Assembly (NCBI GenBank): GCA_035578175.1
Contig: JAQMRL010000005.1
Coordinates: 56,401,722 to 56,465,721 of the forward strand
Length of the DNA: 64,000 bases
Source of the DNA: Catonia carolina
Lineage: Eukaryota > Arthropoda > Insecta > Hemiptera > Achilidae
Reading direction: 5' to 3'
Shown: in pieces, positions 1-11,328 of the stretch
Layout: the number at the start of each line of letters is the position of its first letter
Numbering within the stretch: the stretch's first letter is position 1
Made by a program: the position numbers and the translations under genes
Notes under the pieces: model-generated
Seen by the model: only the letters and a program-made list of their open reading frames with translations
Database searches by the model: none
Told to the model about the DNA's origin: nothing

Positions 1-612
1 TAGGTTTTCGTGAGAAAAAAAAACAGAAAATCGCTAATTACCGCTAAACTAAGCGTTATACAAAAAAAAATGTTTGAACTAAAAAATGTAGGATTTTAAA
101 TTCCCTTCAACTTTTATTATATATATTTTTGCGCTAAAATGCATATTAAAGCCGAAATGTTAAAAAAACAACTTTTTTACGTAAAAACAGCCTCTCCAAG
201 AATTTCAGCAGGCATGACGCCTACCCTTTCTTGTAAAGCAAAACATTTTTAGTAAATAAGGCGATTTTAAAACAAATCGTAAGACCCATTTTTGAGAAAA
301 TTGCAAAAAGTGAAATATTACATGAATAAACTACTACTTCCGGTTTACCGATTTTGATGAAAATATTCGTGTCGGGTCCGGTAGTAGTATGTAACTTATA
401 TTTAAAGTTTCAAGTTCGTACGAGGTTCCGTTCTTGAGATATTCTATTCACACCCACACACAGACGCACACATAGACCAAACGCTAGAAACATGTATTTT
501 GAGTTCAGAGGGTCTGAAATCGTATAGATCCGGTGAAAACTCGATTTCAAAAAATCGACATGAAAACAATACTTTCCTACCTATATATTTTTATAGGCAA
601 GAAAAGTAAAAA
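1..612 (+). repeat. Dispersed repeat R, copy 1 (enters from outside the window)
   Basis: Non-coding repeat seen at least six times here. It shares long blocks with 5512-6447 (opposite strand) and 43615-44420: an A-rich start after a CGTGAGAAAAA word, the words GGCGTCATG-type and CCGGTAGTAGTAT-type, a CA/TG microsatellite, then a GATCCGGTGAAAACTCGATTT block and an end near AGGCAAGAAAAG. Class is unknown; no ORF is conserved. The left edge is cut by the window. Confidence 0.8.
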
Positions 613-1300
613 GAGATTAATAAAATTAAAATTTAAAAAGGTCTGCAAAAATAAACTTTGACCAGAATATTGACATTGTCATTTTTCAAATTATATCCGA
701 TTGTTGTTTAAGTAACAACTACCAAAGTGCTAAGGGAGTATTGTCAGTTCAAAACAAAATAACTTTGAGTTCTTAACGAACTCTGTTAAACGTCAAACAT
801 TTGAAACACATTTGTCGGGTGTAAAACCCTCTACTGTTTTTTTATTCAAGCTATTTAACTATTTAAAAACTTGGTTCTTTCAGATATTTTAGGGATTAAA
901 TTACTAAAGCATTGATATTACAAAAATTATTTCACTCTGTATACGAGGTATGGCTTCTAAATAACGAGACGGACGTTGTAAAAAATATTATTTTTATTTT
1001 ATACTTAATCACTTATTGTTACCTTCAATATACACTCCTTCTCTATCCCTACAACGCGCTATGCGAATTTTCCATTGTTGGAAACAGTGCTGGAAGACAT
1101 CTTCTGCCAGCTCCTTCAGGACACGTGCCGCTCAAAAATGTTTGAAATGAAGCTCGCAAAAATGTTCGTAGCCTACTGAAACTTCGTACGCGATTGAAAA
1201 TGACTCAAATTTTTGGAAACAATAATAACATGTATTTTTACTTATATGTAATTTTACTTATGATCCGGAAAGGAAGCGCCAATCCTTGCACTGGAAGAGC

Positions 1301-1470
1301 CAGCCGGCCGCATTGGCGTAGTTGGTAACGTGCTCGCCTCTCATCATGCGGTCTTGGGTCCGAATCCCATTCAGGCACTGCATATTTTCATACGTTACAA
1401 AAATCATTTCATCCTTCACCGTCTGCATTAGCAGTAATTGCAGAACAGTCGGACGTTAAACAAAAAAAAA
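1301..1470 (+). mobile_element. tRNA-derived SINE, tail type B, inside mariner copy 1
   Basis: Head starts GCCGGCCGCATTGGCG with an A-box-like stretch (TGGCGTAGTTGG) and a B box (GGTCCGAATCC). The tail ends GTCGGACGTTAAAC plus A-run. It is bounded by CTGGAAGAGC at 1291-1300 and CTGAAAGAGC at 1471-1480, a 10-base target duplication with one difference. The two SINE-free mariner copies show the uninterrupted site. Confidence 0.88.
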
Positions 1471-1480
1471 CTGAAAGAGC

Positions 1481-1989
1481 CGAACTTCACCGAGAGCCAA
1501 AAAAGCTCGAATGAGCAAGTCAAAATTTAAAGCAATGATGATTGTTTTTTTATATCCATGGAATTGTGTACCTTCACTAGGTTCCTGAAGGTCAAACAAT
1601 TAATCAATATTACTACCTTGAGGTACTTTCTAAACTACGTCAAAGAGTAAGGAAAAAACGCCCCAAAACGTGGAAGGACAAAATCATGGGTTCTCCACCA
1701 AGACAATGCGCCAGCTCATTCCGCGTTATCTGTCAAGAGGTTCCTAGTCAAGTACAGCATCTCAGTGTCAGAACACCCACCTTATTCACCAGATCTTGCA
1801 CCATATGACTTCTATCTGTTCTCTAAGGTGAAATCTGCACTAAAAGGGACAAGATTTGAATCTGTGGAAGCTGTAAAGAGAAAGTGGCACCTGTTCCTGA
1901 AGAATCTGACAGAAGATGACTTCCAGCACTGTTTCCAACAATGGAAAATTCGCATAGAGCGCTGTAGGGATAGAGAAGGAGTGTATTGA
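1481..1989 (+). pseudogene. Mariner transposase, central and C-terminal part
   Basis: Broken reading of a mariner (D,D34D class) transposase. In order it shows a K/R-rich stretch with ARMSKSK-like codons, an HQDNAPAHSA motif with the second catalytic Asp near 1700, and YSPDLAPYDFYLF with the third catalytic Asp near 1805-1825. The open end ORF runs 1765-1989 and finishes DREGVY. The first catalytic region (DETW) lies before the SINE and is damaged, and the helix-turn-helix domain is absent. Similar but differently damaged readings lie at 4307-5236 and 10387-11326. Identification rests on the two catalytic motifs and is firm; activity is excluded. Confidence 0.85.
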
Positions 1990-2085
1990 AGCTCACAATA
2001 AGTGATTATGTATAAAATTAAAATTAAATCGTTATATTATTTTATTGTAAAAACAAATCTCGTTATTTAATAGCCATACCTCTTA

Positions 2086-3548
2086 TATCATTTAATTTAA
2101 TATCTCTTTGCTTTATAAAAAAACTACTGGGTATGAGAAACTGGAAAAAACAGTTATGTTCTACATACATGGAAACAAACTTTCTCCTTATTTTATACTC
2201 CATCAAAAAAGTAAATTCAAGAAAGTTATTATTTCTATCAATATTCTGTTACATTTAATTCTTTTTAATCGCCCATTTCAGGTAATAAAATTTCACTTTA
2301 TATTAGAAATAAGATTTTGATGATATTTTTATACATATATTCTTTTTCAAAATTTCTGCTGCTAAAATAAGCCACGTCTTAGGTTCGAAGACGTCTTAGA
2401 ATCGAGGATATAAGTACATTATTTTGTGTTCAAACCATTTCTCATTTTATTGTTTAATTTTATAATAAATTAGTTTAAAAAAATGCAGAACATAAACTAT
2501 CACTAAAAAATAATAATTGTAATAATTATTCACATAACTTTTGGTTTCATTACTTTTATTCATAATAATTTCATAAATACTTTTTTGATATTTTTATACA
2601 TTGGTTCACTGTATTTTAACAGTAAAAACTGAAGTACATATCACTGTATTTGAAGCATTAAAACCTAGGTCTGGTAGACCAATACTTCTGATGGCATAGG
2701 ACTGGTAGAACTATACTTCAAATTAATGAAAAATTTTCTATCCTTCTTATAACGGGTATATCATAAGAAAATTTTGTTGATACAAGTAGGCCTACTTCTA
2801 ACTCATGGGGTTAGATTGTGCAATGATTTTATTCAAATTTGTTGCTTACTCTTTAAAAATATTGTAGGCCTACATTGCATATTATTTATTGTGTAATAAA
2901 AACTAACGATTTCATCTTTCATGGAGTATGGTAGACAGCAAAACGAAATTTAAACACTTTTAAAAATATACACAAAAATATTCAATTACGTCAAAGTCAC
3001 CCACGTTAAACGGTATATTCAACACAATATTGAAACTGAAATAGTCAACGATAATTTCCTCTTGCTAAAGTAGCATGAATTATAAATTTTACAAAAATAC
3101 ATAGCATGAATTTTTAAAATTCGAATTTGAAAGACTGTAAATTAAAAAACGGAAATAAAAATAATAGATAAGACAATATAACCAGACTAATGAAAAACAG
3201 AAATAAGAAAAAAGTACAAATTATGAATAAAGTTTTTCTATTAAGAAGCTGCATTTATAAAAAATAAAAAGGAGTAAAATTTAAGGAACGTTTTTAGCAA
3301 TTCTTCAATTTCATGAAGCGTTAATAAACGGAAAGGAAGAAACGGTGGAATAAAAACGCTCCGCTTATTGTTACGGCATTCTTTTAATAATTCAAGATGT
3401 TTTAATTGGAAGCGTTTACTTGATTCGTACGTTTTTTCTTGTTTTTATTTCTAACAAAAAAATAAATTTACAATTAAACAATATATTGTCACTAACTAAA
3501 GCAAAAATATAGTCAGTTATTTTACTGTAGATATAATCCTACATAAAA
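2086..3548. other. AT-rich spacer, nothing recognised
   Basis: No coding signal or repeat family was recognised. GTAGGCCTAC-type palindromes occur near 2786 and 2866. A 70-codon frame at 2108-2320 has no visible family features. Confidence 0.5.
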
Positions 3549-3678
3549 AAAATCTGGTGTGAAACACTTACACGACTTTCCCTTGCCAATGCAAATAGTG
3601 AATAATATAACCTAACATTAGTAGTAAAACATTAGAAATAAACAAATAACTAACCTCAACAAAGATATTATAAACATA
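3549..3678 (+). repeat. Dispersed repeat R, copy 2 (one end only)
   Basis: Contains the R terminus ATCTGGTGTGAAACACT, the TTGCCAATGCAAAT word and the AACATTAGTARTAAAACATT block, in the order seen at 43615. The rest of the repeat is missing. Confidence 0.75.
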
Positions 3679-3689
3679 AAAGATAAGAT

Positions 3690-3890
3690 TTTCTAATCGT
3701 TTCTTTTAATCGTTCATTTTTCTTGTGCAGATATTCTTGATCTTATAACCTATATTGACTGTCTACTACCTTCGGACCCATTATCTTGAGAAGATCTTTC
3801 TCTCAATACACTCGGCTTCTCTTAGCTTAGCTTTCTCGGTCATTCTAAGGCCCTCACTAGAGTACAAACACACAAATTTTATCACAGTAT
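3690..3890 (-). pseudogene. LINE reverse transcriptase C-terminal fragment (family X)
   Basis: On the minus strand a 27-residue reading ends in KAKLREAECIERKIFS and begins YSSEGLRMTE. This matches the usual post-catalytic pattern of LINE reverse transcriptases, where a Y-G-S/A-E-C-L motif is followed by L-R-E-L-E-x-x-E-R-K-I-L-R-K. A stop and frameshift follow. I assign it to family X by that pattern; the piece is short. Confidence 0.55.
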
Positions 3891-4306
3891 TGTAATGTAT
3901 AATCTTGGCTTGCCTTGAGAATGCTTAAATAAATATTAAACAATTTTAAAATGATAAGTTGACAATTGATCAGCTATTCAGCTCATTTCTGAATTCAATG
4001 AAAAATGAAATTAAAAAAATAAAGGTGTTGCATATTACATACAAAGTTTCTTCTACGTTTTAACAAAGCATAATGTCTCTATAGAAATCTATTCGTTTCT
4101 AGTAACATAACGAATCATATCAGCATAATTAGTACATTCGTAACAGTTTCTGCAGATCTTATTATTCTACTACTTAAGACCATTTCTTGCGTTAGTCCGT
4201 TGTGAATAAACAATTAACTTCATCCAGCTCCACAGGAAAAAGTCTTATGTAGTAAGATCAGCACTAAGGTTTTCCGTACCTCGCTAACAAAGCGTTTTTG
4301 GACCTA

Positions 4307-5236
4307 CGAGGTGTAGCTATAAAATAACGAGACTAATGTAAAACATTTTATTTTTATTTTATACATAATTACTTATTGTCACCTTCAATATACACTCCTT
4401 CTCTATCCCTACAACGCTCCATGCGAATTTTCCATTATTGGAAACAGTGCTGGAAGTCATCAGTCAGCTCCTTCATGACACGCGCCGCTCAAAAATGTTT
4501 GAAATGAAGCTCGCAAAAGTGTTAATACTGACTCTTTGTTCGCGATTGAAAATGACCCAAATGTTTTTGGAAACGATAATAACATGTGATGAAACGTGGT
4601 TTTTACTTATGATCTGGAAACGAAGCGCCAATCCATGCACTGGTAGAGCTGAACTTCACCGAGAGCCAAAAAAGCTCGAATGAGCAAGTCAAAATTTAAA
4701 GCAATGATGATTGTTTTTTTTATATCCAAGGGATTGTGTATCTTTACTTGGTTTCTGAAGATCAATAAATTAACATTACTATCTTGAGGTACTTTCTAAA
4801 CTACGTCAAAGAGTAAGGAAAAAACGCCCCGAAATGTGGAAGGACAAAGCATGGGTTCCCCACCAAGACAATGCGCCAGCTCATTCCGCGTTAACTGTCA
4901 AGAGGTTCCTAGCCAAGTACAGCATCTCAGTGTTAGAACATCCACCTTATTCACTAGATCTTGCACCATGTGACTTCTACCTGTTCCCTTAGGTGAAATC
5001 TGCATTAAAAGGGACAAGTTTTGAGTGTGTGGAAGCTGTTATAGAGAAAGCGGCACGTGTCCTGAAGGAGCGGCCGAAAGATGACTTCCAGCACTGTTTT
5101 TAACAATGGTAATTCGCATGGAGCGTTGTAGGGATAGAGAAGGAGTGTATATTGAAGGTGACAATAAATGATTATATATAAAATTAAAATTAAATTTTTT
5201 ACAACGTCAGTCTCGTTATTTAATAGCTGCACCTTG
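4307..5236 (+). mobile_element. Rearranged mariner element, copy 2
   Basis: TA on both sides (4305-4306, 5237-5238). Inverted arms of about 180-190 bases (4307-4489 and 5050-5236) contain the transposase 3' end in both orientations. The middle reads as transposase: ITCDETW (first catalytic Asp) near 4590, the DNAPAHSA motif near 4870 and the DLAP-DFYLF motif near 4960-4985. Several stops and frameshifts are present, for example a stop in the FP*VKS region. Unlike copy 1 it has no SINE and gives the uninterrupted reference for that insertion. Confidence 0.87.
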
Positions 5237-5511
5237 TATGTGTATTTATGTGTAAATTGTAAGATTGTTCTAACTATTAAATTGTCTAATTACAATGATC
5301 ATAACAAGATTGATGTGTTTACTTATCGTTAGTAGGTAGATTTAGTTATATTGTAGTTTTGTAACAAAATGTAAGATATGGAAATACAATTCTAATTGTT
5401 AATTAAATTCTGCACCAAATTAAAGGGTTGATTGTCTTCAAAAAATATGCCAGGTATTCGGATGAATAAAACTTTCCGTACCTATGAATTTACTGGCACC
5501 AAAGAAGTATA
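5237..5511. other. Short AT-rich spacer between mariner and R
   Basis: No feature recognised. Confidence 0.4.
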
Positions 5512-6447
5512 GTAATTTATTACTTTCTCTTGCCTATATGAATATATAGGAAGGAAAGTATTGTTTTCATGTCGATTTTTCGAAATCGAGTTTTCACCGG
5601 ATCTATACGTTTTCAGATCCCCTGAACCCAAAAAACATGTTTTTAGCGATTGGTCTGTGTGTGTGTCTGTGTGTGTGTGTACAAAATATCTCAAGAACGG
5701 AACATTGTACGAACTTGAAACTTGAAACTTAAGTTACATACCACAACCCGGACCGGACACAAACATTTTCATCAAAATCGGTCAACCGGAAGTAGTAGTT
5801 TATTCGTGTAATTTTTCACTTTTTTGCGATTTTCTCAAAAACTGGTCCTACGATTTTTTTAAAAATCGCCTGGTTTACTCAATTTTTTATTCTCTACAAG
5901 ATAGGGTAGGCGTCATGTTCGCTGAAATTCTTGGTGAGGCTGTTTTTACGTAAAAACAAAGTTTTTTTAAGATTACGGCTTTAATATGCAATTTAGCGAA
6001 AAAATTTGTATAATAAAAGTTGTAGAGAATTTAAAAACCTACAATTTATATTTCAAATATTTTTTTGTATAACGCTTAGTTTAGCAGTAATTAGCAATTT
6101 TCTGTTTTTTTCTCACGAAAACGTGAGAAAAATCGATTTTTTTAAGATTTCGGCCTTAGTATGCATTTTATAATAAAAGTTTATATAATCAAAATTATAG
6201 AAAATTAAAAGATCTGCAACTTTTATTTAAAACATTTTTCTCTACAGAGCCTAGTTTAGCGTGAAAGAGTGATTTTCCGTATTTTTAAGCCAAACCGAGG
6301 TCGATTTTAATTTTGTGTATTTCCTAATGTTTTTTGAGGTTAGTTTGTGTGTTTATTTCTAATGTTTTATTACTAATGTTAGGTTTATTGTTAATTATTT
6401 GCATTGGCAAGAGAAAGTTGTGTGAGTGTTTCACACCAGATATTTTT
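5512..6447 (-). repeat. Dispersed repeat R, copy 3 (most complete)
   Basis: The fullest copy, in reverse orientation to copies 1 and 5. It holds a TG/CA microsatellite (about 5655-5682), the CCGGAAGTAGTAGTTTA word, and two diverged tandem units of roughly 140 bases (about 5967-6110 and 6138-6280). Each unit starts near TTTTTTAAGATTxCGGC and passes through a CTTAGTTTAGC or CCTAGTTTAGC word. It ends in GAGTGTTTCACACCAGAT. Both flanks carry an ACTTTCTCTTGCC word in inverted orientation, which may be a degraded inverted repeat. Function and class are unknown. Confidence 0.8.
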
Positions 6448-7290
6448 AATAGTTTTGGGATCGGATAAGTGTGTGAAAGATTAAAATATATAAAATTACT
6501 AATGCATGGATTAAAAAGCAAAGTACTTTAACATACAACCACAACTAAAACATATTTTTATGTACATAGATTATTATGATCCACAGCTGTAGTATTAAAT
6601 TTCATTAAAATCCTTCATTAATAAATTACTAACTTTACCTTTTATAATCAACAAGTTGTTATTACATAATGTTTTAATACAAAAGTTAATAAATAACAAA
6701 AACAATTACGCTAGATTGAGTTAATTATTAAATTACAAATTAAAATAATTTTTAACTGAACCAATAATTTATTTTTTATTTATTAAAAGATTAGAAACAA
6801 CTGTTTTTCTAGTATACAAGTTTAATATTTTTTTTATTAATCTAATATAGAAGTTGAAAACTTTTTAACAAGTTATCTAGATGAGAGTATTTTCATTGTT
6901 TTACAGTATTTAAATAGGCTACATCTTTTTATTTTTATATAGATTTTTGAAAGAACAAGTTTAATTGAATTTTATACCAAGTTTAATAAAAAAATACGAT
7001 TTTAAATATTTCATTTATATAGAATACAGAGAGACAACTCTATTTAAATCGATATTAAAATATTTTAATTAAAAACTTATGCAATTATACCTGTATTATA
7101 CACACTGGTATGTTTTATGAAATTATTCATTCTCTTTATTTACCCAAAACTGCTTGTTAACAATGCAAAAAAAACAATTAAAAGGCTGGCTGTTCCAAAC
7201 ATGTAGAAACGACAAAGTGTCACAAATTTAATATATTTGTGAAGATATCTAATTTCGATCTAGAATCGAAAGCAACATTTTTGGTACTGT
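6448..7290. other. AT-rich spacer, nothing recognised
   Basis: Long A/T runs, no coding or repeat signal found. Confidence 0.4.
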
Positions 7291-7295
7291 CAACC

Positions 7296-8725
7296 CTCAG
7301 TTAGCAGGACCCCCATTAACCGGAAACCGGGTTAACCGGATCAGGTTTTAATTGTACTACATTATTGTATAATTTTAAGAAAATAAGAAAAAGAACAGAT
7401 CAATTCTGTTCTCCCACATTGTATAGTACAGTACATAAATATTGTACACGCAATGTTAATGTATAATATATAGTATTAGTTATTTATTTCCGTACTTAAA
7501 GTATCTTTGCATTTTGATAAGTTACAAAATCAGTTTCTAATTGAGTTTTTTATATGAGATATCAATACGTAAAACAGTTACAGAATGTATTTCTAACCTA
7601 AGGAGTGTTAATTTCATTTTTATGTTTTTTCAGAAGAGCCAAAAACCAAATTGTTTTTGCATAAAATGTAAACATTTTTTATAGATGTTAAAAACACTCA
7701 ATACCAAAAATCTACAGCTAAAAGCTGCACCACCAGCACGAGCCAGCTTTACCTTTTTCAGCTGCCAGCTTCTGATCTACAGGTTAATTCTTTGAACTGC
7801 CTGCTTGCAAATTCACCACCACCCAGCGTTATAATTTCTGAATTACTGATTAACTCAGGAAATAAAAATTAATGTTTACTATAATTATACAATAATTATT
7901 CTTTTTAAGGTTTCCCCAGAAAAAATAGGAGGCGTTGGTTTGCGGAAGCTTTCTTTGATTCAGATGAAGTTACACCGTTTTCAAAACTCTAAAAATCTTC
8001 AGCTGTTAACCGATCCATTTTTTTGAAGATTCGGAATGTTTATAGACTTTCAAGAGAAGAAAACAAAAATGTTCTAACCATAAAATTTGAAGTTAGTGTG
8101 GTTAGTACAATCTTTAAAAATTCTAGAGCGGCAGGTAGAAGTTAAGATTGTGTTCATTAAATAGAAAATTTCTTGTAGGTTTCAAAAGTAGCATTGACTC
8201 AATTTTACCAAAATAGAGTTAACACCTTTTACCTCTAGGGCAAAGATTTATTGATAAACTGATGATTCATTGAAATTTGTTTAGGAAAGTGACGAAGCAA
8301 CCCCATCCGATATTTTACTTAAGAAACGCTGGCAAGACATAGCAGCTAAGAAAAAAAAAAGAAAACTACAAATAGACAAAAGTTTTTGATTTCTTTAAAA
8401 ATAATTATTGTTTTAGAACATACATACATACTTTAGGTTTTCTATTAATATTTTTATCAAGTTAATGTATGGTTTATTATTATATACTACATTTTACGTA
8501 CGTTGTTATATTGTGTATTGTGTTACATATCCAAATTTCGTTAGTATGTACTTTACTGTAAGTTTATTTTGAAATTATTGTACATAGATATTATAGAAAA
8601 CTGCGTCTTATGTATTATGTCTGCAACATTTTATTTTACAAAATTCCGTCTAATCCGGATTTCTGCTTATCCGGATTGGAGTCCACCCACATTAGTCCGG
8701 TTCACCAGGGTTCTTCTGTATAGAC
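7296..8725 (+). mobile_element. pogo/Tigger-like DNA transposon relic
   Basis: Left end near 7300-7350 reads GGACCCCCATTAACCGG; the right end near 8655-8722 reads in inverse ACCCTGGTGAACCGG. These are diverged inverted repeats of the AACCGG type common in pogo-like elements. Near the right end a plus-strand peptide (about 8300-8388) contains ATPSDILLKKRWQDIAAKKK. This resembles the C-terminal tail of Tigger/jerky-type transposases, where an E-x-x-T-P-x-x-x-L-x-x-x-x-x-x-D-x-A-A-K-K pattern recurs. No D-D-D core could be read through the decay. Superfamily is a family-knowledge inference. Confidence 0.5.
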
Positions 8726-9326
8726 CACAGAAGTACTACTGTTAATGTTCCATACTTTAGAATGTGACTTATTATGTTCATTTAGACCTTATAACAAACA
8801 ATTTATATTGAATTACTACTTTATTTTAAAAAATTTAAACTTGCAATAATTTTTTAAACTTTGTTTTTGATTGTGAAATTTATTGTAACTAGTCTAAGAT
8901 TAACTAACAACTTTGTTCTAACTCAATTGATCTAAGTACTTAATCTAAGAATTTACCAACTAATAGTTCTTAGTTTATGTTCGATATTCTGATACACTAC
9001 CTATTTATAAAAAATTTACTGATCATTTCAAACACTTCAAAATATATACCAGTGACTATTAACTAACAAATTAATAACTTTATACTGTTCATTACACCAT
9101 ATCAAGTGGTTTTACTTGAAATATTCTCCTATATAGATCTGCGTTGTCGAGTAGCTGTATAGCTTGGGTATGTACATGGTGAAGAAGTCTATCTTCATGA
9201 CTACTGGCAAAATTTCTGAATTACTTCGTTTATGGAATCCACTCCCAAGTCCCAGTGTAGGTTTTCGTTCCTAACATACCAAAAAGCGTTGACAATGCTT
9301 CTGAGAACTTTGTTCTGGAGATTTCT

Positions 9327-9525
9327 GCTTATCCGGATCGAGTTCGCCTACATTAGTCCGGTTAACCAGGGTTCGTCTGTATAAACCACAGAAGTACTAC
9401 CATAGCGTATAGAAGAGCTACCATAGCGTATAGAAGAGATCTCTTCTATACGCTATGGTACTACTGTCAATCTTTCGTATTTTTGAACCTGACTGTTTAT
9501 GTTCATTTAGATCTTATAACAAATA
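9327..9525 (+). repeat. Duplicated 3' end of the pogo-like relic plus flank
   Basis: Matches 8655-8803 through ATTTCTGCTTATCCGGAT, ACATTAGTCCGGTT, CCACAGAAGTACTAC and TGTTCATTTAGA. The match runs past the transposon end into flank, so this is a local segmental duplication, not a second insertion. The copy has an extra block at 9401-9464. Confidence 0.7.
9401..9464. repeat. 57-bp palindromic insertion with 7-bp flanking repeats
   Basis: GTACTAC occurs at 9394-9400 and 9458-9464; the paralogous site at 8733-8739 has it once. Between them lie two direct copies and one inverted copy of CATAGCGTATAGAAGAG. Bases 9419-9460 form a perfect 42-bp palindrome (21 + 21, no loop). Confidence 0.85.
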
Positions 9526-10384
9526 TTATTTATTATTAGTACTGATTATTATTATTAGTTGGAAATTATTTCGGATTACTCCTTTCAATTTTTAAAATTT
9601 AGACAACAATAATTTGATAAAACACACTGCTTTATCCAAGAGTTTTATTTGTCAGGATTTTATTTCAGAAGTACGATTACTTAAACTTTACGAGTTAAAA
9701 TTAATTTGCTTCAATTAGCTACCGTGCCAAAGTACATCACAACGAAATACACTAAATAACAGTAGAATTAGTAAAGTAACTAATCAGGGAAGAAGTACTT
9801 TACCTTAACATTTTTCTTTTACGACAGAAACTAAAGAAACTTTCGCTTATCACGCAACCTTTAAACTTCCGGAGTAAATGGAAAAGATTGTAGACAATTT
9901 TATCCATTCGTGCGTAAAAATTATTTTTCAGACAATTTACTAAAAATTAGTAAGTGTCATGAATTTCAGAATCAAGAATTCAGTTATTTCAATATTTAAA
10001 AGTATTAAAATGGATTAAAAAAGTTTTAAGGATTAAGGATTAAAAGTATTTAAAAGTATTAAAAGCTGTTATTTTAAGTAAAAAAAAAATTATTTTTTGG
10101 CAGAAGTTAGTAGCTACGCTTTTATTAGGTCCAGTAGTAGAAATATTGTAATTCACGGACAATGAAGCTGATTCCAATAACCCCTCAACAGGAAAGATAA
10201 CAGAAATTAGGAGACTCATTTGTGTCTAAATTATTATTTTGTGAAACGAACACACATTTTTAAATATCGAAAATTATTTTCCCCATTTACTAAGTTCATA
10301 ATTGCAATATGTGCATTTAAAGACCTTCACCTTTGACGTTCCTTCAGCAAAATAACTATTTTATGAATAAATTTCATCTCTATA
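9526..10384. other. AT-rich spacer, nothing recognised
   Basis: Contains a small repeat of GGATTAA and AAGTATT words near 10010-10070. No coding signal seen. Confidence 0.4.
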
Positions 10385-10386
10385 TA

Positions 10387-11326
10387 CGAGGTGTGGCTAC
10401 TAAATAACGAAACTGACGTTGTAAAAAAAAATTATTTTTATTTTACACATAGGCCTAATCACTTATTGTCACCTTCAATATACAGTCCTCTATCCCTACA
10501 ACGCTCTATGCAAATTTTCCATTGTTGGAAACCGTGCTGGAAGTAATCTTTTGTCAGCTCCTTCAGGACACGTGCCACTCAAAAATTTTTAAATGAATCT
10601 CCCAAAAATGTTTGTACTAATACATTGTACGCGATTGAAAATGACCCAAATTTTTTCGAAACGATAATAACGTGATGAAACGTGGTTTTTACTTATGATC
10701 CGGAAACGAAGCGCCAATCCATGAACTGGTAGAGCCGAACTTCACCGAGAACCAAAAATACTCGAATGAGCAAGTCAAAATCTAAAGCAATGATGATTAG
10801 TTTTTTTACATCCATGGGATTGTGTACCTTCACTGGGTTCCTGAAGATCAAACAATTAATCAATTTTACTACCTTGACGTATTTTCTAAACTACGTCAAA
10901 GAGTAAAGAAAAAAACGCCTCGAAATGTGGAAGGACAAAATCATGGGTTCTTCACCAAGACAATGCGCCAGCTCATTCCGCGTTATCTGTCAAGAGTTTC
11001 CTAGCCAAGTACAGCATCTCAGTGTTAGACCATCCATCTTACTCACCAGATCTTGCACCATGTGACTTCTGCCTGTTCTCTAAGGTGAAATCTGCATTAA
11101 AAATGGACAAGATTTGAGTCTGTGGAAGGTGTAAAAGAGAAAGCGGCACGTGTCCTGGAGGAGCTTACAAAAGATGACTTCCAGCACGGTTTCCAACAAT
11201 GGAAATTTGCATGGACCGTTGTAGAGATAGAGAAGCAGTGTATATTGAAGGTGACAATAAGTGATTATGTATGAAATAAAAGTAAAATTTTTTACGTCAG
11301 CCTCGTTATTTAATAACCACACCTCG
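10387..11326 (+). mobile_element. Rearranged mariner element, copy 3
   Basis: TA flanks at 10385-10386 and 11327-11328; 940 bases. Ends CGAGGTGTGG and CCACACCTCG are perfectly inverted. Long inverted arms (10387-10579 and 11142-11326) again contain transposase C-terminal sequence, and the left arm joins the body at the same GTGCCACTC/AAAAAT point as in the other copies. The body holds the DETW region, the HWVPED / YYLDV region (about 10820-10880), the DNAPAHSA region near 10960 and the DLAPCDF region near 11050-11070. Stops and frameshifts break it. It is the best copy for defining the terminal repeats. Confidence 0.87.
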
Positions 11327-11328
11327 TA

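Larger units (their letters stand above)
944..2083 (+). mobile_element. Rearranged mariner element, copy 1, with nested SINE
   Basis: Flanked by TA on both sides (942-943 and 2084-2085), with ends CGAGGTATGGCTTCTAAATA and its inverted match. The outer left 190 bases (944-1132) are not the normal 5' end of a mariner gene. They are an inverted copy of the 3' end (about 1883-2083), including the last codons of the transposase. After this arm the sequence jumps into the middle of the transposase reading. The same junction occurs in the copies at 4307 and 10387, so the rearranged form itself multiplied. Without the SINE at 1301-1470 the element is about 960 bases, like the others. It cannot make an active transposase because the N-terminal DNA-binding part is missing. 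Confidence 0.85.
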
